Shown here: positions 30,401 to 38,705 of the stretch, piece by piece
How the letters are laid out: each line of letters opens with the position of its first letter
How positions within the stretch are numbered: the first letter of the stretch is position 1
Source of the DNA: a virus
Direction: 5' to 3' (one strand)
Virus record (IMG/VR): IMGVR_UViG_3300043570_000986
Span: 23,246 to 87,245 of that record
Length of the DNA stretch: 64,000 bases
Made by a program: the position numbers and the translations under genes
The notes under the pieces: model-generated
What the model saw: only the letters and a program-made list of their open reading frames with translations
What the model was told of the DNA's origin: nothing
The model's database searches: none

Positions 30401-33400
30401 CACATTTTAGTAAAGGTGTTTTAAATCAAAAAGTTAATGGTGATAAAGTATCATTGTTATCTGGTTCAGGTATTACTGTTGTTAGAAATATTGCTACAGG
30501 TAATGTTATATCTCATCATGAAGTTGTTAAAAACCCTTCTAAATATACTGACAAAACTAAATATTCTACAAATACTACTTTAAAATATAATGAAGAAGAT
30601 AAAGATGGTAGAAGATATTCTGAATGTATTTTATCTCAAGCTATTTTAACTAGACATGGTTTAAAAGTAGGAGATGAAATTACTGAAAAACATCCAGAGT
30701 TATTAAAAATGTTTGGATACCGTATTCCTACAGGTGATAAACAATCTGCTATGTCATTAAAAGTAGTTAGTTTATTACCAGATTATTACAATGGTGTAGG
30801 TATATTTCCTGATGAAATTGTGTATTTATCTGGAGCTGACTTTGATATTGACTCTGAGTTTATTCAAATGCCTGCATTTTGGATTAATTCAGAAGGTGTA
30901 CCAGTTAAATTTGGTACTGAAAAAACTAATGCTGAAAAGTTTGAAGCTTATAAATATTATAACAAAAAATATGATAAGAATTTTAAAGCAGTATACAACA
31001 ACATATTATCTAAAGATGCTAGACTTACTTCGTTAATAGGTAATGAAGATTTAGATAAAGATCAAGTTTCAGCTATTAAAACAATTGTATTTGATGAAGC
31101 TTATAAAGAAGCATCTATTAAATTAGGTTTACCTTTTAATGAAAAAGACTTTATTAAATCTAAATTACAACCTACAGCTAATTACAATAATATAGCAGTA
31201 GATTCAATGATTTCTATTTTAACTAATGATTCATTAAATGGTATTACTAATAATACTACATCAACAGATGCTTTAAAAGATGTTGCTGAAAATTTAATTA
31301 ATGGTGGATTTATTAAACAAACTAAAGGTAATATTCAAGAAAAAAATAAATCTGCTCATGATATTAATGGTAAGTTTGATGCTAATAAAAAGAACTCTGA
31401 TGGTAAAAATGGTATTGGTATAGCCGCTAATAAAATTCAACAGTTTGCTTTTTTAATGTCTAAAATAGGAAATAAAAGTGTCATATTTAATGAAGAATCT
31501 TTTAAATTTGAAATTGCTGGACAAGTTGGTGGTATATATCAAGAAAAAAATAAAGAAGGTCAACGTATTGCAGATAACTTAAACTTACTTTTAAATGCTT
31601 TTACAGATAATGCTAAAGATCCTATTGCTGGTAGATTAAACTTAAAGTTTGAATTACTTGGTGGTGCTATGGAATTAATTATGCAAGGTATGACATTTGA
31701 AAATACTATGAAGTTAATTAATTTACCTATTATTCAAGAATATGGTGAGTTAGCTAAAACTTTAAAATATGCACTTAAGACTGGTGTAGAATCTAGTTTT
31801 ACTAAAGAGTCTATTAAAATTGCAGCAATTGCTAAAATACTTTATCCAGAAGAAGCTAAAAAGAAATTAAGTAGTGCTATTGAATTAGTAAAAAATGCTA
31901 AACAAAATAAAGATCCAGAATTACAAACTATATCTAAAAATAATATTGAAAATATCTTATTAGGTAAAGGTTTTGAAAGTTCAGATGCTAATGATTTTGA
32001 AAATAATAATGATGTACAAATACAAGCATTATTTCAATTTTTAAAAGTTGTTGATCAAAATAATGTAATGTCTAACATTAATACATTCCTTAAATTAAAT
32101 CAAGGATTAGATGTATCATTTACAAACTTACATGATGATTTACATCAAGCAATTGATACTTTTAAAATTAATGATTTAGTAGAAACACCTAGTGAAGAAT
32201 TACAAGTAACTGATGAACCACATATTGATATTACTAGTTTATTAGAAGGAGATAAAAATACTTTAAATAATATTAAGCGTGCTTTAATTGTAGAAAAACA
32301 AGTAGGTCAAAAGATATTTATTGAACAAACTAAAGTATTTAAAAATGAGTTTCAAAAGTTTTTAAGTAGTTTAAGTCCTTCTTTTACTAAGACTGGAGAT
32401 AATTTAGCTAAAATAAGTAGAGAGTTTTTAGGATTCTTAGCTGTTAAATCTTATATTGCAGATTTAGAAAAATTAAAAAAAGACTTAAATACTTCTGAGG
32501 ATAACAAAGAAAAAGTAGAAGCAGTTGACAAAAGATTAAAATCAATTGATTTAGGTTTAGTATTTAATGAATTAAATGCTGAAGGTAAAAAAACTTTAGC
32601 TCAACAATTAATTGTCTTAAAAGCTGATCAAGCAACTAAAAATAATTATATTGTTAACTATTTTTCAGCTAAAATAAATGATGTTAATTTACAACCAGAA
32701 GATCAATCTATATATGAAGCTGATGTTATAGATACTAAATCTTTTGTTAAAGAAAGTAATGAAACTATATCTTTATTAATAGATTCAGTTAAATCTTTAT
32801 ATAGTGATAATACAACTAAATTAGATGAAACAGGATTAACACCAAGAGATTTTGTTAATAACATGTTAGGTTATTTAATGGTTAAAGATAACATGACATT
32901 TAAAAATAATAGTGTTGCAAAATACTTACCTGTTGAAATGTTTGGTAATTATTCTAAATCATTAGATAATATTATTGAAGCATTAGTTACTAAGTCTGAT
33001 AAATTATCTGTTAAGTTAGATGATTTAGGATATAACTTTAGAAAACTATATGCTACAGATTTAAATACTCCTTACAATGCTCTTAAGTTTGCAGGTATTC
33101 AAGATAATGGTAGTTCAATTACAATTACTGAAAATAATCAAGAAATTACATTTAAAACTAAGAGTAATACTGCATTAGAAATTGCTAAGATAAAATTTCA
33201 AATTAGTCAAACTTCTAATGAACAAGTATTAGCAGAATTACAAAAACAACAAAGTATATTAGAAAATAAGTTATCTAAAGAAAAACCTATTATTGAAAAT
33301 AAAGAAGTTTTAGATAAAATGTTTAAATCTGAAAAGACTGAAGAAAAAGGTAGTTATAAAGATAAAGATGGTAAAACAGTTACGTATGATAAATCTTCTT

Positions 33401-34077
33401 ATATCTTTCCTCAGTTTATGCAAATTAGAGTTGGAGAAAAAGGTGAAGCTAAAGCTCAAGTTTATGAATTAGTTAGTTACACTAGTGAATTAAATAAAAA
33501 TAAAACTATAGGTATGCAAAAGCATACACTAAATGAAGGTTTTGCTATAGGTGAATCTGCTGTATATAAATTAGTTGAAAAGACAGGTAATAAAGGTGTT
33601 AGTATATTTTCTACTGGAACTTACGATAATGCAGTTAGTATATTTAGTAAAATTACTAAAAAGACTCCTGCTCAAAGAGATGCTGAAAATGTTGTTAATA
33701 CTGAAGAAGAAGTAGCTGCTCAATTAACTGCAGCTAAAACTACATTAAGTCCTAAAGAACAACTTCGTGCAGATATTCTTAAAAGAAATCCTAAGTTAGA
33801 AACTGAAGCTAATACTCAAGTTATTAATGTAATTCCTGATGAAAATTTGGAAACTACTAAAAAAAGCATTAACTTAGATGCAAAAACACAGATGCTTAAA
33901 GGTATTGTAAAAGATTTAATTAGTTCTAATAAAGATAAAATTGATTTATTACTTACACCTGAAGAAAGAGATATAATGAATACAAGATATAAAAATGTTA
34001 GTTCTGTTGAAGAAATTAAAGCATTAAGAGATGATGTATTTCAAATGATTGAAGGTAAAAACCCATTTAAATGTTAA
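21430..34077 (+). CDS. Giant virion protein: zincin-type protease domain plus crAss-like virion RNA polymerase
   Basis: 4215 residues in one uninterrupted frame. Residues 1-750 are helical cargo-like sequence with Gly/Ala-rich hydrophobic stretches near 175-200 and 425-445. A Pro/Asn-rich linker lies near 755-800 and a Thr/Pro-rich linker near 1305-1330. Residues 1683-1687 are HEAFH, a zincin HExxH motif. EEHMAD at 1745-1750 could supply the third zinc ligand, as in gluzincins. At 3137-3141 the protein has DFDID within YLSGADFDIDSEF, the catalytic Asp motif of the single-chain crAss-like virion RNA polymerase (phi14:2 gp66 type). Known polymerase homologues are roughly half this length, so this is a fusion with other cargo modules. 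It probably enters the cell with DNA and transcribes early genes, and the protease may cut the chain. The DFDID call is strong; the domain borders are estimates. Confidence 0.85.
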   Translation: MPENPIITPITFDPDKQIKSLTGGQATQLGIESGEAFGLSAPSFGTSQYDKPQETSWSEVKSGDFKYLRGERQTKLDKLGNGLINMAGKTLTTAAEGIVNPFYGTIAALTNTNEKGEWDPSANAYYNNALTQSLDNVGKGFEEFAPTYETKKEATATGLGKLWSFNTISRDILGGAGTTIGAALTGAAWSKGMSLVGKALGAAGSSQEAATIIAEAAESGIAASADKLKYVANESLKKTIKDGARQGTIAITSASGEAGAEAREAEKNVYYKLTHDDFGNEKRMSEGELEYAKMMSKQAGDAAFAMNLPVIMADNWITFGKALFGNKTNDFAKKIIKEGSVLDEATGAYKAIEKGKYANLGYRAGKIGGTMASEGTQEQLQFGIGKTVEDYYKNKYYNPNAADFADSMTKGLAEAYGTQEGWHSGIIGALSAGIAGPGIVLASKGGKAFKDEYITNPEDAIIAKGVESLNQYSAEVIRKKFVDNFVRSANITENKDEALANNDDFNYHNANEDMIFSYVYNRMQNGKLEDLKQELNAFKDLTVEELKNQYGIEINVNNKSKFDELTSTNAVKKFVESRMEKVAAIEDTYNSVTKLFPNANPDVKELLMYSAQGMENTKERRKSLGVEISETVGQPVLQELITRAVPEQEVLSTFITATPENFGTRYASLSLENQENFKAFLKATKNVNELKKDEVIKKLDDLSSLTNREKDFVAAYNALKTPQLQDQFLQQSQTLWDKYANIEKQKNKQDVAEEQAANQPPVQPPANPLDPNDPNNANPPAPGQQPVSAPAAKVDPSNPLAQWYTANKIDYSISEKDLTDALNRDVANKTISEEEAGNIFADWSDNQNKQPAPIQGITPESIEREKQKELEFWKDNLDDAWKAGSKETIREHIEKKYNDLLASIGKQPAPEQNTKDPKRPQSFLMTQTKDRDTALQSNGAVIGNFRGTKEDGTPKYGIPVNGQPVVLSTFAEVQGKLKELIDSKENLNDHINFEITDSGFVLILIDDMPVSVIDNGKNFKGTEEQKKDFFEVNYLFYKNTVARTIEELNANKALINFTATSLLNFTTNNEDTQTTLETLQQENPQIPFVLKIGPNMLDPLNTDTDIYYNEETKGQSVSSNESIANIQDGLHLEITENSYPQLPIKVRIAPHANLQEELDKVNAATTPEEKIAAVKAFNNEVFIALKPVKGVNRKISLFYDTKSDIFALQVEEKTSGSKWGGETTKKTAEIVLPNVSTESILQGLNARQVNGKDARALVEADIKYNNYIDEDNQVIPSRLSTPIGQEGLFKYDLQAQIADDVKPASSTVVTTTPAQQTPAQTTTTTTLTNEEQIAKYRADEQAELLKAIPNIADYSDTYGENQGNMPDNLYAIYKPIYDKYNKLITDVSESKPTTDAKADIERRRQEELEALPFDEEAKQRLEFAKTKGQERYLRELKLQASKIAGRVDTSTGKSILIPSGSDIIEKHNAEDVLNNSNSDIESRIMAIQKLAEISKPYNEGRKSDILKSIVKIKSGEILGVEDLEIKKIYDAELAALKTKPVTTSTANTELEADFATMNNSTAFVGKVKEDLINKWNQILGTNFPTKPKSAQLSLFKSAVESYLNKINPERGKDIVYSIGLEESTGITQQEIDAIKAILPKFISIDDIKTIAQNLRVKGIPYGAFKNKVIYLNTAKGKPGTAYHEAFHAVFRTMLTDAQIQKYLMASAKDFVKSGKNMQEEVAKLRETVADYLTKSDLELQTIVLEEHMADKFQAFSENKVGRETEPFLRQLFIKIKEFFKQLFRMGNELDMFYSNILKGAFVNATPISNVYTKSNDTVFKLLPNKFTATDNGFFTAQESRKIINSFAIDIYKFKTGKYGKIEELTNKDGSVKSDEQILKYFVNKRVNDLTTKGYDYADSFMDTNEVMANEISSNIEKELYLYDDKNTNSSNTNGYEVLSSSVLEKLKIFNFKNSSEDITEQEGGDENQEIKEKFSSQDAWLSGGHDSLSQTIKKYAAFTTRTEKDPLTGENREVAIDDVTLYNGLTRILADTAEENMIAKLHYASESNPNVKAFYEQMIKDLGVTFNSEDGTITTPSNSNNYNIYRAFLSNFKKSRISQLDVLLGKTGLTWGNANQNDPAKVSLTQWENNLLVASVKNKATVIAASAKIYEEANDFIKPKKDNAVALEKKVETLKKEFAKLGINITTAYIRFSILKQKSLLKTVQENPSAYLTKDQITFLNSYDIEIPINFGTFAPKSANLKTFSIETLLQNDPISIYKKDAGLSELKSIAENNALFDESIGNFSFTNAEGERVYEIINKSYVLEAISKFKDGTYLKSLINGTAIGLNETETKNNYFLKNNLLVNKYQDYLKDLKLNILSGIRDTNPGPNNENRAGITFGKFDGRSYLVSALALFNNNGNKESGKYIFRQNEASSTAYVAELPKLALVGENTMDDKTINDFFGRQFLNEFERIGREKKLFDAGKGTKYEKYNTALTDRAFDFTEFQYLKDIMGEAKYQELVDTALAGTQLTDVQMAEVLGAVNTYLNSGFADFLKLVDDYGLKFVDGISKEMLSNANLKNFYINDYMMSTSINELLDGDYALGRKDKTDISKRNKSAMASGVDYGKGSHNSAIIKDIPVYVRQNPQTKVLERVDASQVTKKGKKYFDNENNEVNEITSNDAQSYAAQHHIMMGSLRMGRLDEKTKEIYKNIIQFTKRDEKGKVVRNVNIGNKNQSHLSDALASLNSKKTVAFDGVNSLILKMSEFGLVRSSISYIEDKDVDNFTNLTNQLTDLMFNKDDFESEEFRSLTAQIAKLYKPVPGMEYWHNLANNMDKNAVDHVATQSASKGATTLAEDSLSGDLNLSKSRFKVANNTKRLQVETPTGKKEIVFGSQILTIITSELDDNSDVNFLIGGKEIKNLGELRAAYNDAINDSRNSEFTKAIAVIKDLKGKALSPDSNYDGMIDTTELDEIVKRSLAASGADVQQMQYFEGGYNYNMIQMLVKAEQVILAHFSKGVLNQKVNGDKVSLLSGSGITVVRNIATGNVISHHEVVKNPSKYTDKTKYSTNTTLKYNEEDKDGRRYSECILSQAILTRHGLKVGDEITEKHPELLKMFGYRIPTGDKQSAMSLKVVSLLPDYYNGVGIFPDEIVYLSGADFDIDSEFIQMPAFWINSEGVPVKFGTEKTNAEKFEAYKYYNKKYDKNFKAVYNNILSKDARLTSLIGNEDLDKDQVSAIKTIVFDEAYKEASIKLGLPFNEKDFIKSKLQPTANYNNIAVDSMISILTNDSLNGITNNTTSTDALKDVAENLINGGFIKQTKGNIQEKNKSAHDINGKFDANKKNSDGKNGIGIAANKIQQFAFLMSKIGNKSVIFNEESFKFEIAGQVGGIYQEKNKEGQRIADNLNLLLNAFTDNAKDPIAGRLNLKFELLGGAMELIMQGMTFENTMKLINLPIIQEYGELAKTLKYALKTGVESSFTKESIKIAAIAKILYPEEAKKKLSSAIELVKNAKQNKDPELQTISKNNIENILLGKGFESSDANDFENNNDVQIQALFQFLKVVDQNNVMSNINTFLKLNQGLDVSFTNLHDDLHQAIDTFKINDLVETPSEELQVTDEPHIDITSLLEGDKNTLNNIKRALIVEKQVGQKIFIEQTKVFKNEFQKFLSSLSPSFTKTGDNLAKISREFLGFLAVKSYIADLEKLKKDLNTSEDNKEKVEAVDKRLKSIDLGLVFNELNAEGKKTLAQQLIVLKADQATKNNYIVNYFSAKINDVNLQPEDQSIYEADVIDTKSFVKESNETISLLIDSVKSLYSDNTTKLDETGLTPRDFVNNMLGYLMVKDNMTFKNNSVAKYLPVEMFGNYSKSLDNIIEALVTKSDKLSVKLDDLGYNFRKLYATDLNTPYNALKFAGIQDNGSSITITENNQEITFKTKSNTALEIAKIKFQISQTSNEQVLAELQKQQSILENKLSKEKPIIENKEVLDKMFKSEKTEEKGSYKDKDGKTVTYDKSSYIFPQFMQIRVGEKGEAKAQVYELVSYTSELNKNKTIGMQKHTLNEGFAIGESAVYKLVEKTGNKGVSIFSTGTYDNAVSIFSKITKKTPAQRDAENVVNTEEEVAAQLTAAKTTLSPKEQLRADILKRNPKLETEANTQVINVIPDENLETTKKSINLDAKTQMLKGIVKDLISSNKDKIDLLLTPEERDIMNTRYKNVSSVEEIKALRDDVFQMIEGKNPFKC

Positions 34078-34080
34078 ACT

Positions 34081-34524
34081 ATGGCTTGTAATGTATTAAA
34101 TAACGCAATAAAAGACATGTATTATAAAGGTATTATGTCTGAAGCTAGGATGGTAAATCCTAATAAAATAACTGAATTCGATATTGCTAATGAAGAACTT
34201 AAAAAAGTTGCTCAAGATTTATATGGAGTTAAAGATAAAGGATTACCTTTTACTATTATAGATGAAGGTTTAAAAAAAGAAATAACTGGTTCTACTTATC
34301 GTAGAGATAATACTTCTAATGTATTAAGAGCTGAACCTAATAATGAATTTTTTAATGAACTTCAGACAAATTTTGATTTAATTGAAACTGAAAATGATAA
34401 GTTAGATTATGAAGAAGAAAATAAAATGTCTGAAGATATGTATGAAAGATCAGATTATGATGGAATACAAGATTTTGAAAAATTATTAGAGTCAGGAGAA
34501 ATAACACAATTTTGTAGTAGATAA
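34081..34524 (+). CDS. Acidic hypothetical protein between cargo genes
   Basis: 147 residues, starting three bases after the giant protein's stop. It is helical and very acidic at the C-terminus (EEENKMSEDMYERSDYDG). It opens MACNVLNNAIKDMYYKG. No family is recognised. It shares the opening MAC with the following 1144-residue protein, but otherwise I see no resemblance. Probably a small particle or assembly protein by context. Confidence 0.55.
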   Translation: MACNVLNNAIKDMYYKGIMSEARMVNPNKITEFDIANEELKKVAQDLYGVKDKGLPFTIIDEGLKKEITGSTYRRDNTSNVLRAEPNNEFFNELQTNFDLIETENDKLDYEEENKMSEDMYERSDYDGIQDFEKLLESGEITQFCSR

Positions 34525-34538
34525 TTAAAAATAATAAT

Positions 34539-37500
34539 ATGGCATGTTTATACTCCCACAATGGGAAAACTTATACTAAAGAAGAATTAATTGATTATTT
34601 AAAAAATAATCCTAATATTTATAATATTAAACCAGATTTTAGTAATATTAATGAAATTATTGAACAAATAGCTAATGAACCTGAGGTCACTGAAAAAAAA
34701 GTGTTAGGCAATCAAACTATTAAGCGTTTAAACAACTTGATTCAAAATCAAATTAAAATTTTACAAAGTAGAATACTTGAGTTTGAATCAGCTAAAGAAA
34801 GAAAAGGTTATTTACCTAAAGAAGATACTATTAATAGGTTAAAAGATTTAAAAGAAAAGTTATCTACTTTAGAAAATGTAGATGCGTTTACAAATACTGC
34901 TGATTTTATTCATCAAGAATTAGGTATTGTTGAAAATTTTTTAGATAATACGTTTGATGTAAATAATGAAAATCATATTAATTTTGTTTTACAAATTAGA
35001 AAACAATTAGAATCTTATAAAGAGTTTGCTACATTTTTACCTGAAATGTCTGATTTAAATTCAGAAATTAAAAAGATTGCTAGTGAAATAGATTCTATGT
35101 ATAAAAATACTCAAGAAAGAGTTGAAGAAATTCTTGAAGAATACATGATTAATTTTGTTAAAACTAATACTAAAAGAAATATTAGTAAAGAAGATATTAA
35201 GCAAATGTTAGATGAGTCTAAAGATATATCTTGGCAAGAAATGAAGATGGGTGGTTTATCTAATAGTATGGATCCACTATTACAATTATTGCAAAGACAT
35301 GTTGAAAAGACTAGAGAAGAAGTTTATGAAAACACTAATAACTGGATTGCTAAAGTTAAAAATCAAATATCAAAACTTAAGAAAGCAGGAATAGATGGAT
35401 TTGATTGGATGTTTCAAAAAACAAAAGATGGTAAATTAACAGGTAGAATACTACAAAGAGTTAATGAATTATATTATAAAGATAGAACTGCTATTTTTAG
35501 TATTTTAAGAGATGCTAAAGGAGATAAGAGAGAGTATATTTATAAACCAGGAGAAACTTTATCTGAAGCTGAAAAACAACATAATTTAAAATTTTCAGAA
35601 GATAAAAAGAAAGTTGGTTCATTTTTAAGTGCTGAAACAGTTGATAATACTGGTGCTAGAGATGGTGAAAATCATAAATATTCTGATGAGTTTAAACAAG
35701 AAAGAAATAACTTTGAAAAATTAGTTAGTTATGAATCAGGATATACTGAATGGGTTAAAAAACCATTTGTACCAGGAACTAAAAAACTTAATGGTGAAGA
35801 ATTGACTCAAAAAGAATATGATAGATTATATACTACATATAAAAGAAAATATTACACTGAACTTAAAGAAGGTTTTAGATTAAAAAGTACTTATGATAAT
35901 GCAACTAAAAGTTGGGTTAGTGATGGTACTGTTGAAAGAACTGAAACTTCTAGAGTTAAACCTGAATATGTTGAAGTTGTTACTGAAATAAATGGTGCAA
36001 CAACTAAATATGCAGATAAACAATATCATTCTCTAATGAATGATAATAGTCCTGCAGGTATTGCAAGAAAAGAGTTTTTTGAATTTTATAGAAATACTTC
36101 TAATGAATTATTAGATAAATTACCTTTAGCTACTAAGCAAAAAATGCAAGGTAAAATGTTTAGAGTTAGAAGTTCTATTGCTAAAGATATTAAATCTATA
36201 GGTATATTTAATACTGTTAAAAAATCTATTAGACAATATGTTAATCCTGATGTAATTTTTACTTCTAGAGAATTAGATGAAGAAGGAAATATGTTAGAAG
36301 ATGTGCCTATTTTTTATACAGGAGAATTAAAAAGTAATAGAAAAATTGAGCAATTAACTAAGAAATTAGAAGAATTAAGAAAAGAACTTCAAACTAATGC
36401 TAAAGATAAATCCTTAGCAAATAAAATTAAGATGACTAAAAATCTTTTATTAATTGAAGAATCTAAACTTACTCCTGATGAATTAGAATTAGATATGGGT
36501 AAATCATTAATTAAAGCTGCTCAAATGGCTGAGAATTATGATTTAATGAAACAAGCTGAAGCTACATTACTTATTGCTAAAAAAGTAATTGAACAAAAAA
36601 ACTTTTTTAAACTTAATGCTGCAGGGCAAAAAGAAATAATTAAAGGTATTGATTCTAATGTAAATAAAAGAATGAAAAGTTACATGACAATGATATTTTA
36701 TTCTAATTCTACAGCTAATCAAGATCAAATATCTAAACTCATACAGAATTTTAATAGTTTTGTAGCTTATAAATCCTTAGGTTTAAATCCATTTTCAGCT
36801 ATTAATAATACTGTAATGGCTAAAATTAATAATAGAATAGAAGGATTTGGTAAACAATTTGGATTTACTAATAAACATTTAAATTCTGCAATTGCAGATA
36901 CTGCAGAGTATATTAGAAGTTTAAGTTATATGAAAAATTTAGGTAAAGATGAATACTTGTTAGATCCTTCTAATAAGTTTGAAGCAATGCTTAAAAAGTT
37001 TAACTGGTTAGATAGAAATCAAATTATTGAAGATAGTTCTGCTATTAGTAAAGTGATGTTTATGGGTATTACAGGTGGTGAATTTATTGCACAATCTAAT
37101 ACTGCTATTGCTAAACTTAGATCTCAAATACTTACTAATTCTAAAACTGGTGAAAAATTATCAGTTTGGGAAGCACATGAATTTATCAATGGAGAATTAA
37201 AACTTAAAGATGGTTTTGAATATTCTGCACAAGAAAAAAGAAGTATATCTGTAGATATTAAAAACATGAATAAAATGATTCATGGTAACTACAGTGGAAA
37301 TGATAAAGTTGCTATGCAAGAACATGCTTTAGGTCAATCTGCAATGCAATTTAAAAAGTGGGTATATAACTTTGCTAAATCTAGATATGGTAATACTTAT
37401 TATGATGAAACTTCTGGAGATTACCAAGAAGGTAGATATAGAACTTTTAAAGATTTTATAATGATTTTAAAAGCTGGTGCAGCATTTGATTTTAAAACTA

Positions 37501-37973
37501 TTAAAAATACTTTTGAATCTTTAGAAGATTATCAAAAATCTAATCTTAAAAAATTACAAGTAGAAGCTATTTATTGGGCGACAAGTGTAGTATTAATGTT
37601 ATTATTAGAAGGATTATCTAAAGGTATTGATGATGATGATGAAGAACTTAAAATGTTTGTAAACTTTTTAAGAAAACAGTCAGATAGAGTTGGTGGTGAA
37701 TTAGATGCTGCAATTAATCCTAAGTCTATTGCTGCTAATATTAAAAATCCTGTATCAGGAATAAGAGCAGCAAATGATTTTGGTGATATTTTAGTAGAGT
37801 TTATAAAACTTCCATTTAATTATGCTGGTGATTCTAAAGATTTGTATGTTCAAAAAGGATCTCACAAAGGTCAGTTAAGATTAAATAAAGAAATACAAGA
37901 TATTATTCCTATTGCAAATTTAGAAAATCAATTTGACAACTTATTAACATCAGGAAATTTCTATTTTAAATAA
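34539..37973 (+). CDS. Large helical virion cargo protein, last gene of the late arm
   Basis: 1144 residues. Long charged helical stretches dominate (EIIEQIANEPEVTEKKVLG; IEQLTKKLEELRKELQ), typical of ejected internal proteins. A hydrophobic segment near residues 1008-1026 (IYWATSVVLMLLLEG) could insert in the host membrane, followed by an acidic patch (DDDDEELK). It is the last plus-strand gene, followed by a structured 3' region and a bidirectional terminator. The size and place fit crAss-like internal/cargo proteins that might form part of an ejection channel. No enzymatic motif was seen. Confidence 0.65.
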   Translation: MACLYSHNGKTYTKEELIDYLKNNPNIYNIKPDFSNINEIIEQIANEPEVTEKKVLGNQTIKRLNNLIQNQIKILQSRILEFESAKERKGYLPKEDTINRLKDLKEKLSTLENVDAFTNTADFIHQELGIVENFLDNTFDVNNENHINFVLQIRKQLESYKEFATFLPEMSDLNSEIKKIASEIDSMYKNTQERVEEILEEYMINFVKTNTKRNISKEDIKQMLDESKDISWQEMKMGGLSNSMDPLLQLLQRHVEKTREEVYENTNNWIAKVKNQISKLKKAGIDGFDWMFQKTKDGKLTGRILQRVNELYYKDRTAIFSILRDAKGDKREYIYKPGETLSEAEKQHNLKFSEDKKKVGSFLSAETVDNTGARDGENHKYSDEFKQERNNFEKLVSYESGYTEWVKKPFVPGTKKLNGEELTQKEYDRLYTTYKRKYYTELKEGFRLKSTYDNATKSWVSDGTVERTETSRVKPEYVEVVTEINGATTKYADKQYHSLMNDNSPAGIARKEFFEFYRNTSNELLDKLPLATKQKMQGKMFRVRSSIAKDIKSIGIFNTVKKSIRQYVNPDVIFTSRELDEEGNMLEDVPIFYTGELKSNRKIEQLTKKLEELRKELQTNAKDKSLANKIKMTKNLLLIEESKLTPDELELDMGKSLIKAAQMAENYDLMKQAEATLLIAKKVIEQKNFFKLNAAGQKEIIKGIDSNVNKRMKSYMTMIFYSNSTANQDQISKLIQNFNSFVAYKSLGLNPFSAINNTVMAKINNRIEGFGKQFGFTNKHLNSAIADTAEYIRSLSYMKNLGKDEYLLDPSNKFEAMLKKFNWLDRNQIIEDSSAISKVMFMGITGGEFIAQSNTAIAKLRSQILTNSKTGEKLSVWEAHEFINGELKLKDGFEYSAQEKRSISVDIKNMNKMIHGNYSGNDKVAMQEHALGQSAMQFKKWVYNFAKSRYGNTYYDETSGDYQEGRYRTFKDFIMILKAGAAFDFKTIKNTFESLEDYQKSNLKKLQVEAIYWATSVVLMLLLEGLSKGIDDDDEELKMFVNFLRKQSDRVGGELDAAINPKSIAANIKNPVSGIRAANDFGDILVEFIKLPFNYAGDSKDLYVQKGSHKGQLRLNKEIQDIIPIANLENQFDNLLTSGNFYFK

Positions 37974-38043
37974 CCATCACTGAATAAAGACAATAAAGCC
38001 TTTCTTTTCATAGTTTGTAGCTGACTGCTACTTGTTGTGATGG
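37974..38043 (+). other. Structured 3' untranslated region of the late transcript
   Basis: CCATCAC right after the last late stop pairs with GTGATGG 56 bases later (38037-38043). Inside is the hairpin GTAGC-TGACT-GCTAC. There is no ORF. It lies upstream of the shared terminator and would sit at the 3' end of the late mRNA. Confidence 0.5.
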
Positions 38044-38077
38044 TTTTCATAGTTGATAGTTTTAGGGTTAAAAAATT

Positions 38078-38107
38078 AAACCCCTTAGTGATTGCTAAGG
38101 GGTTTTT
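38078..38107. terminator. Bidirectional terminator between converging arms
   Basis: AAACCCCTTAG (38078-38088) pairs perfectly with CTAAGGGGTTT (38095-38105). Runs of T follow on the plus strand (TTTTTAG), and AATTTTTTAA follows on the minus strand. It lies exactly between the last late gene and the last early gene. Confidence 0.88.
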
Positions 38108-38115
38108 AGTTTATT

Positions 38116-38310
38116 TTAATCAGGTAATTCACCTGGTTCTTTAATTCTGTTTTCATTAATGTGTTCAAAATCTGATTCATTAAGTGTTTTTTCTAAACCA
38201 CATACATACCAACTAGTACATATACCACTTAGTTTTATATGTTTTTCAAATATTGCTATTTGAAAAATACCTTCATATTTAACCCAATAATATCCTTCTT
38301 GTCTTTCCAT
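38116..38310 (-). CDS. Small hypothetical protein, last gene of the early arm
   Basis: 64 residues. The opening MERQEGYYWVKYEGIFQIA has the G-x-YWV-K pattern common in small phage accessory proteins of no known function. It overlaps the next gene upstream by one base and is followed by the convergent terminator. Confidence 0.6.
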   Translation of the reverse strand: MERQEGYYWVKYEGIFQIAIFEKHIKLSGICTSWYVCGLEKTLNESDFEHINENRIKEPGELPD

Positions 38311-38705
38311 TATACTGAATCTTTAATTCTAAAAATTAATTCTTCTTTAAATAATTCTTCATAAAAAGGATTATTTTTAGCATAATTACCATCTAATATT
38401 GCTTGAATATGATCAGAAGTCATATCTTTAATTGGACTATAGATTGTTTCAGGTAATCTATTCATATCTTTATCATAGTTTTTACCCCATGTAAGATATT
38501 GCCTTCTAAGTTCATGTGTACCATCATCTTCTATTGAAGTATCTGTAAAATCAGATATTTCAGTAAACATTGTTCTTTTATAATCTTTACCTCCATCTAC
38601 GGCAACTTTACCACAAGTGCATTTAACAAAATCATGTCTATGTTTAGACTCTATCTCATCATTACAATGATTACATTTTATACTATTTCTTAACATTATC
38701 TTCAT
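38310..38705 (-). CDS. Zinc-ribbon protein of unknown role
   Basis: 131 residues. The N-terminus has IKCNHCNDEIES and, about 11 residues on, FVKCTCGKVAVDGG. Four cysteines in two pairs plus the RHDF motif match a small zinc-binding domain found in many phage proteins (a DUF7695-like pattern, from memory). The C-terminal ~80 residues are helical and acidic. It overlaps its upstream neighbour by 23 bases. Probably an early accessory protein. Confidence 0.65.
   Translation of the reverse strand: MKIMLRNSIKCNHCNDEIESKHRHDFVKCTCGKVAVDGGKDYKRTMFTEISDFTDTSIEDDGTHELRRQYLTWGKNYDKDMNRLPETIYSPIKDMTSDHIQAILDGNYAKNNPFYEELFKEELIFRIKDSV

Noticed and set aside
30812-31036. Second-frame ORF across the RNA polymerase DFDID region
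   Set aside because: It overlaps the catalytic motif of the giant protein in another frame, so it is a chance opening.
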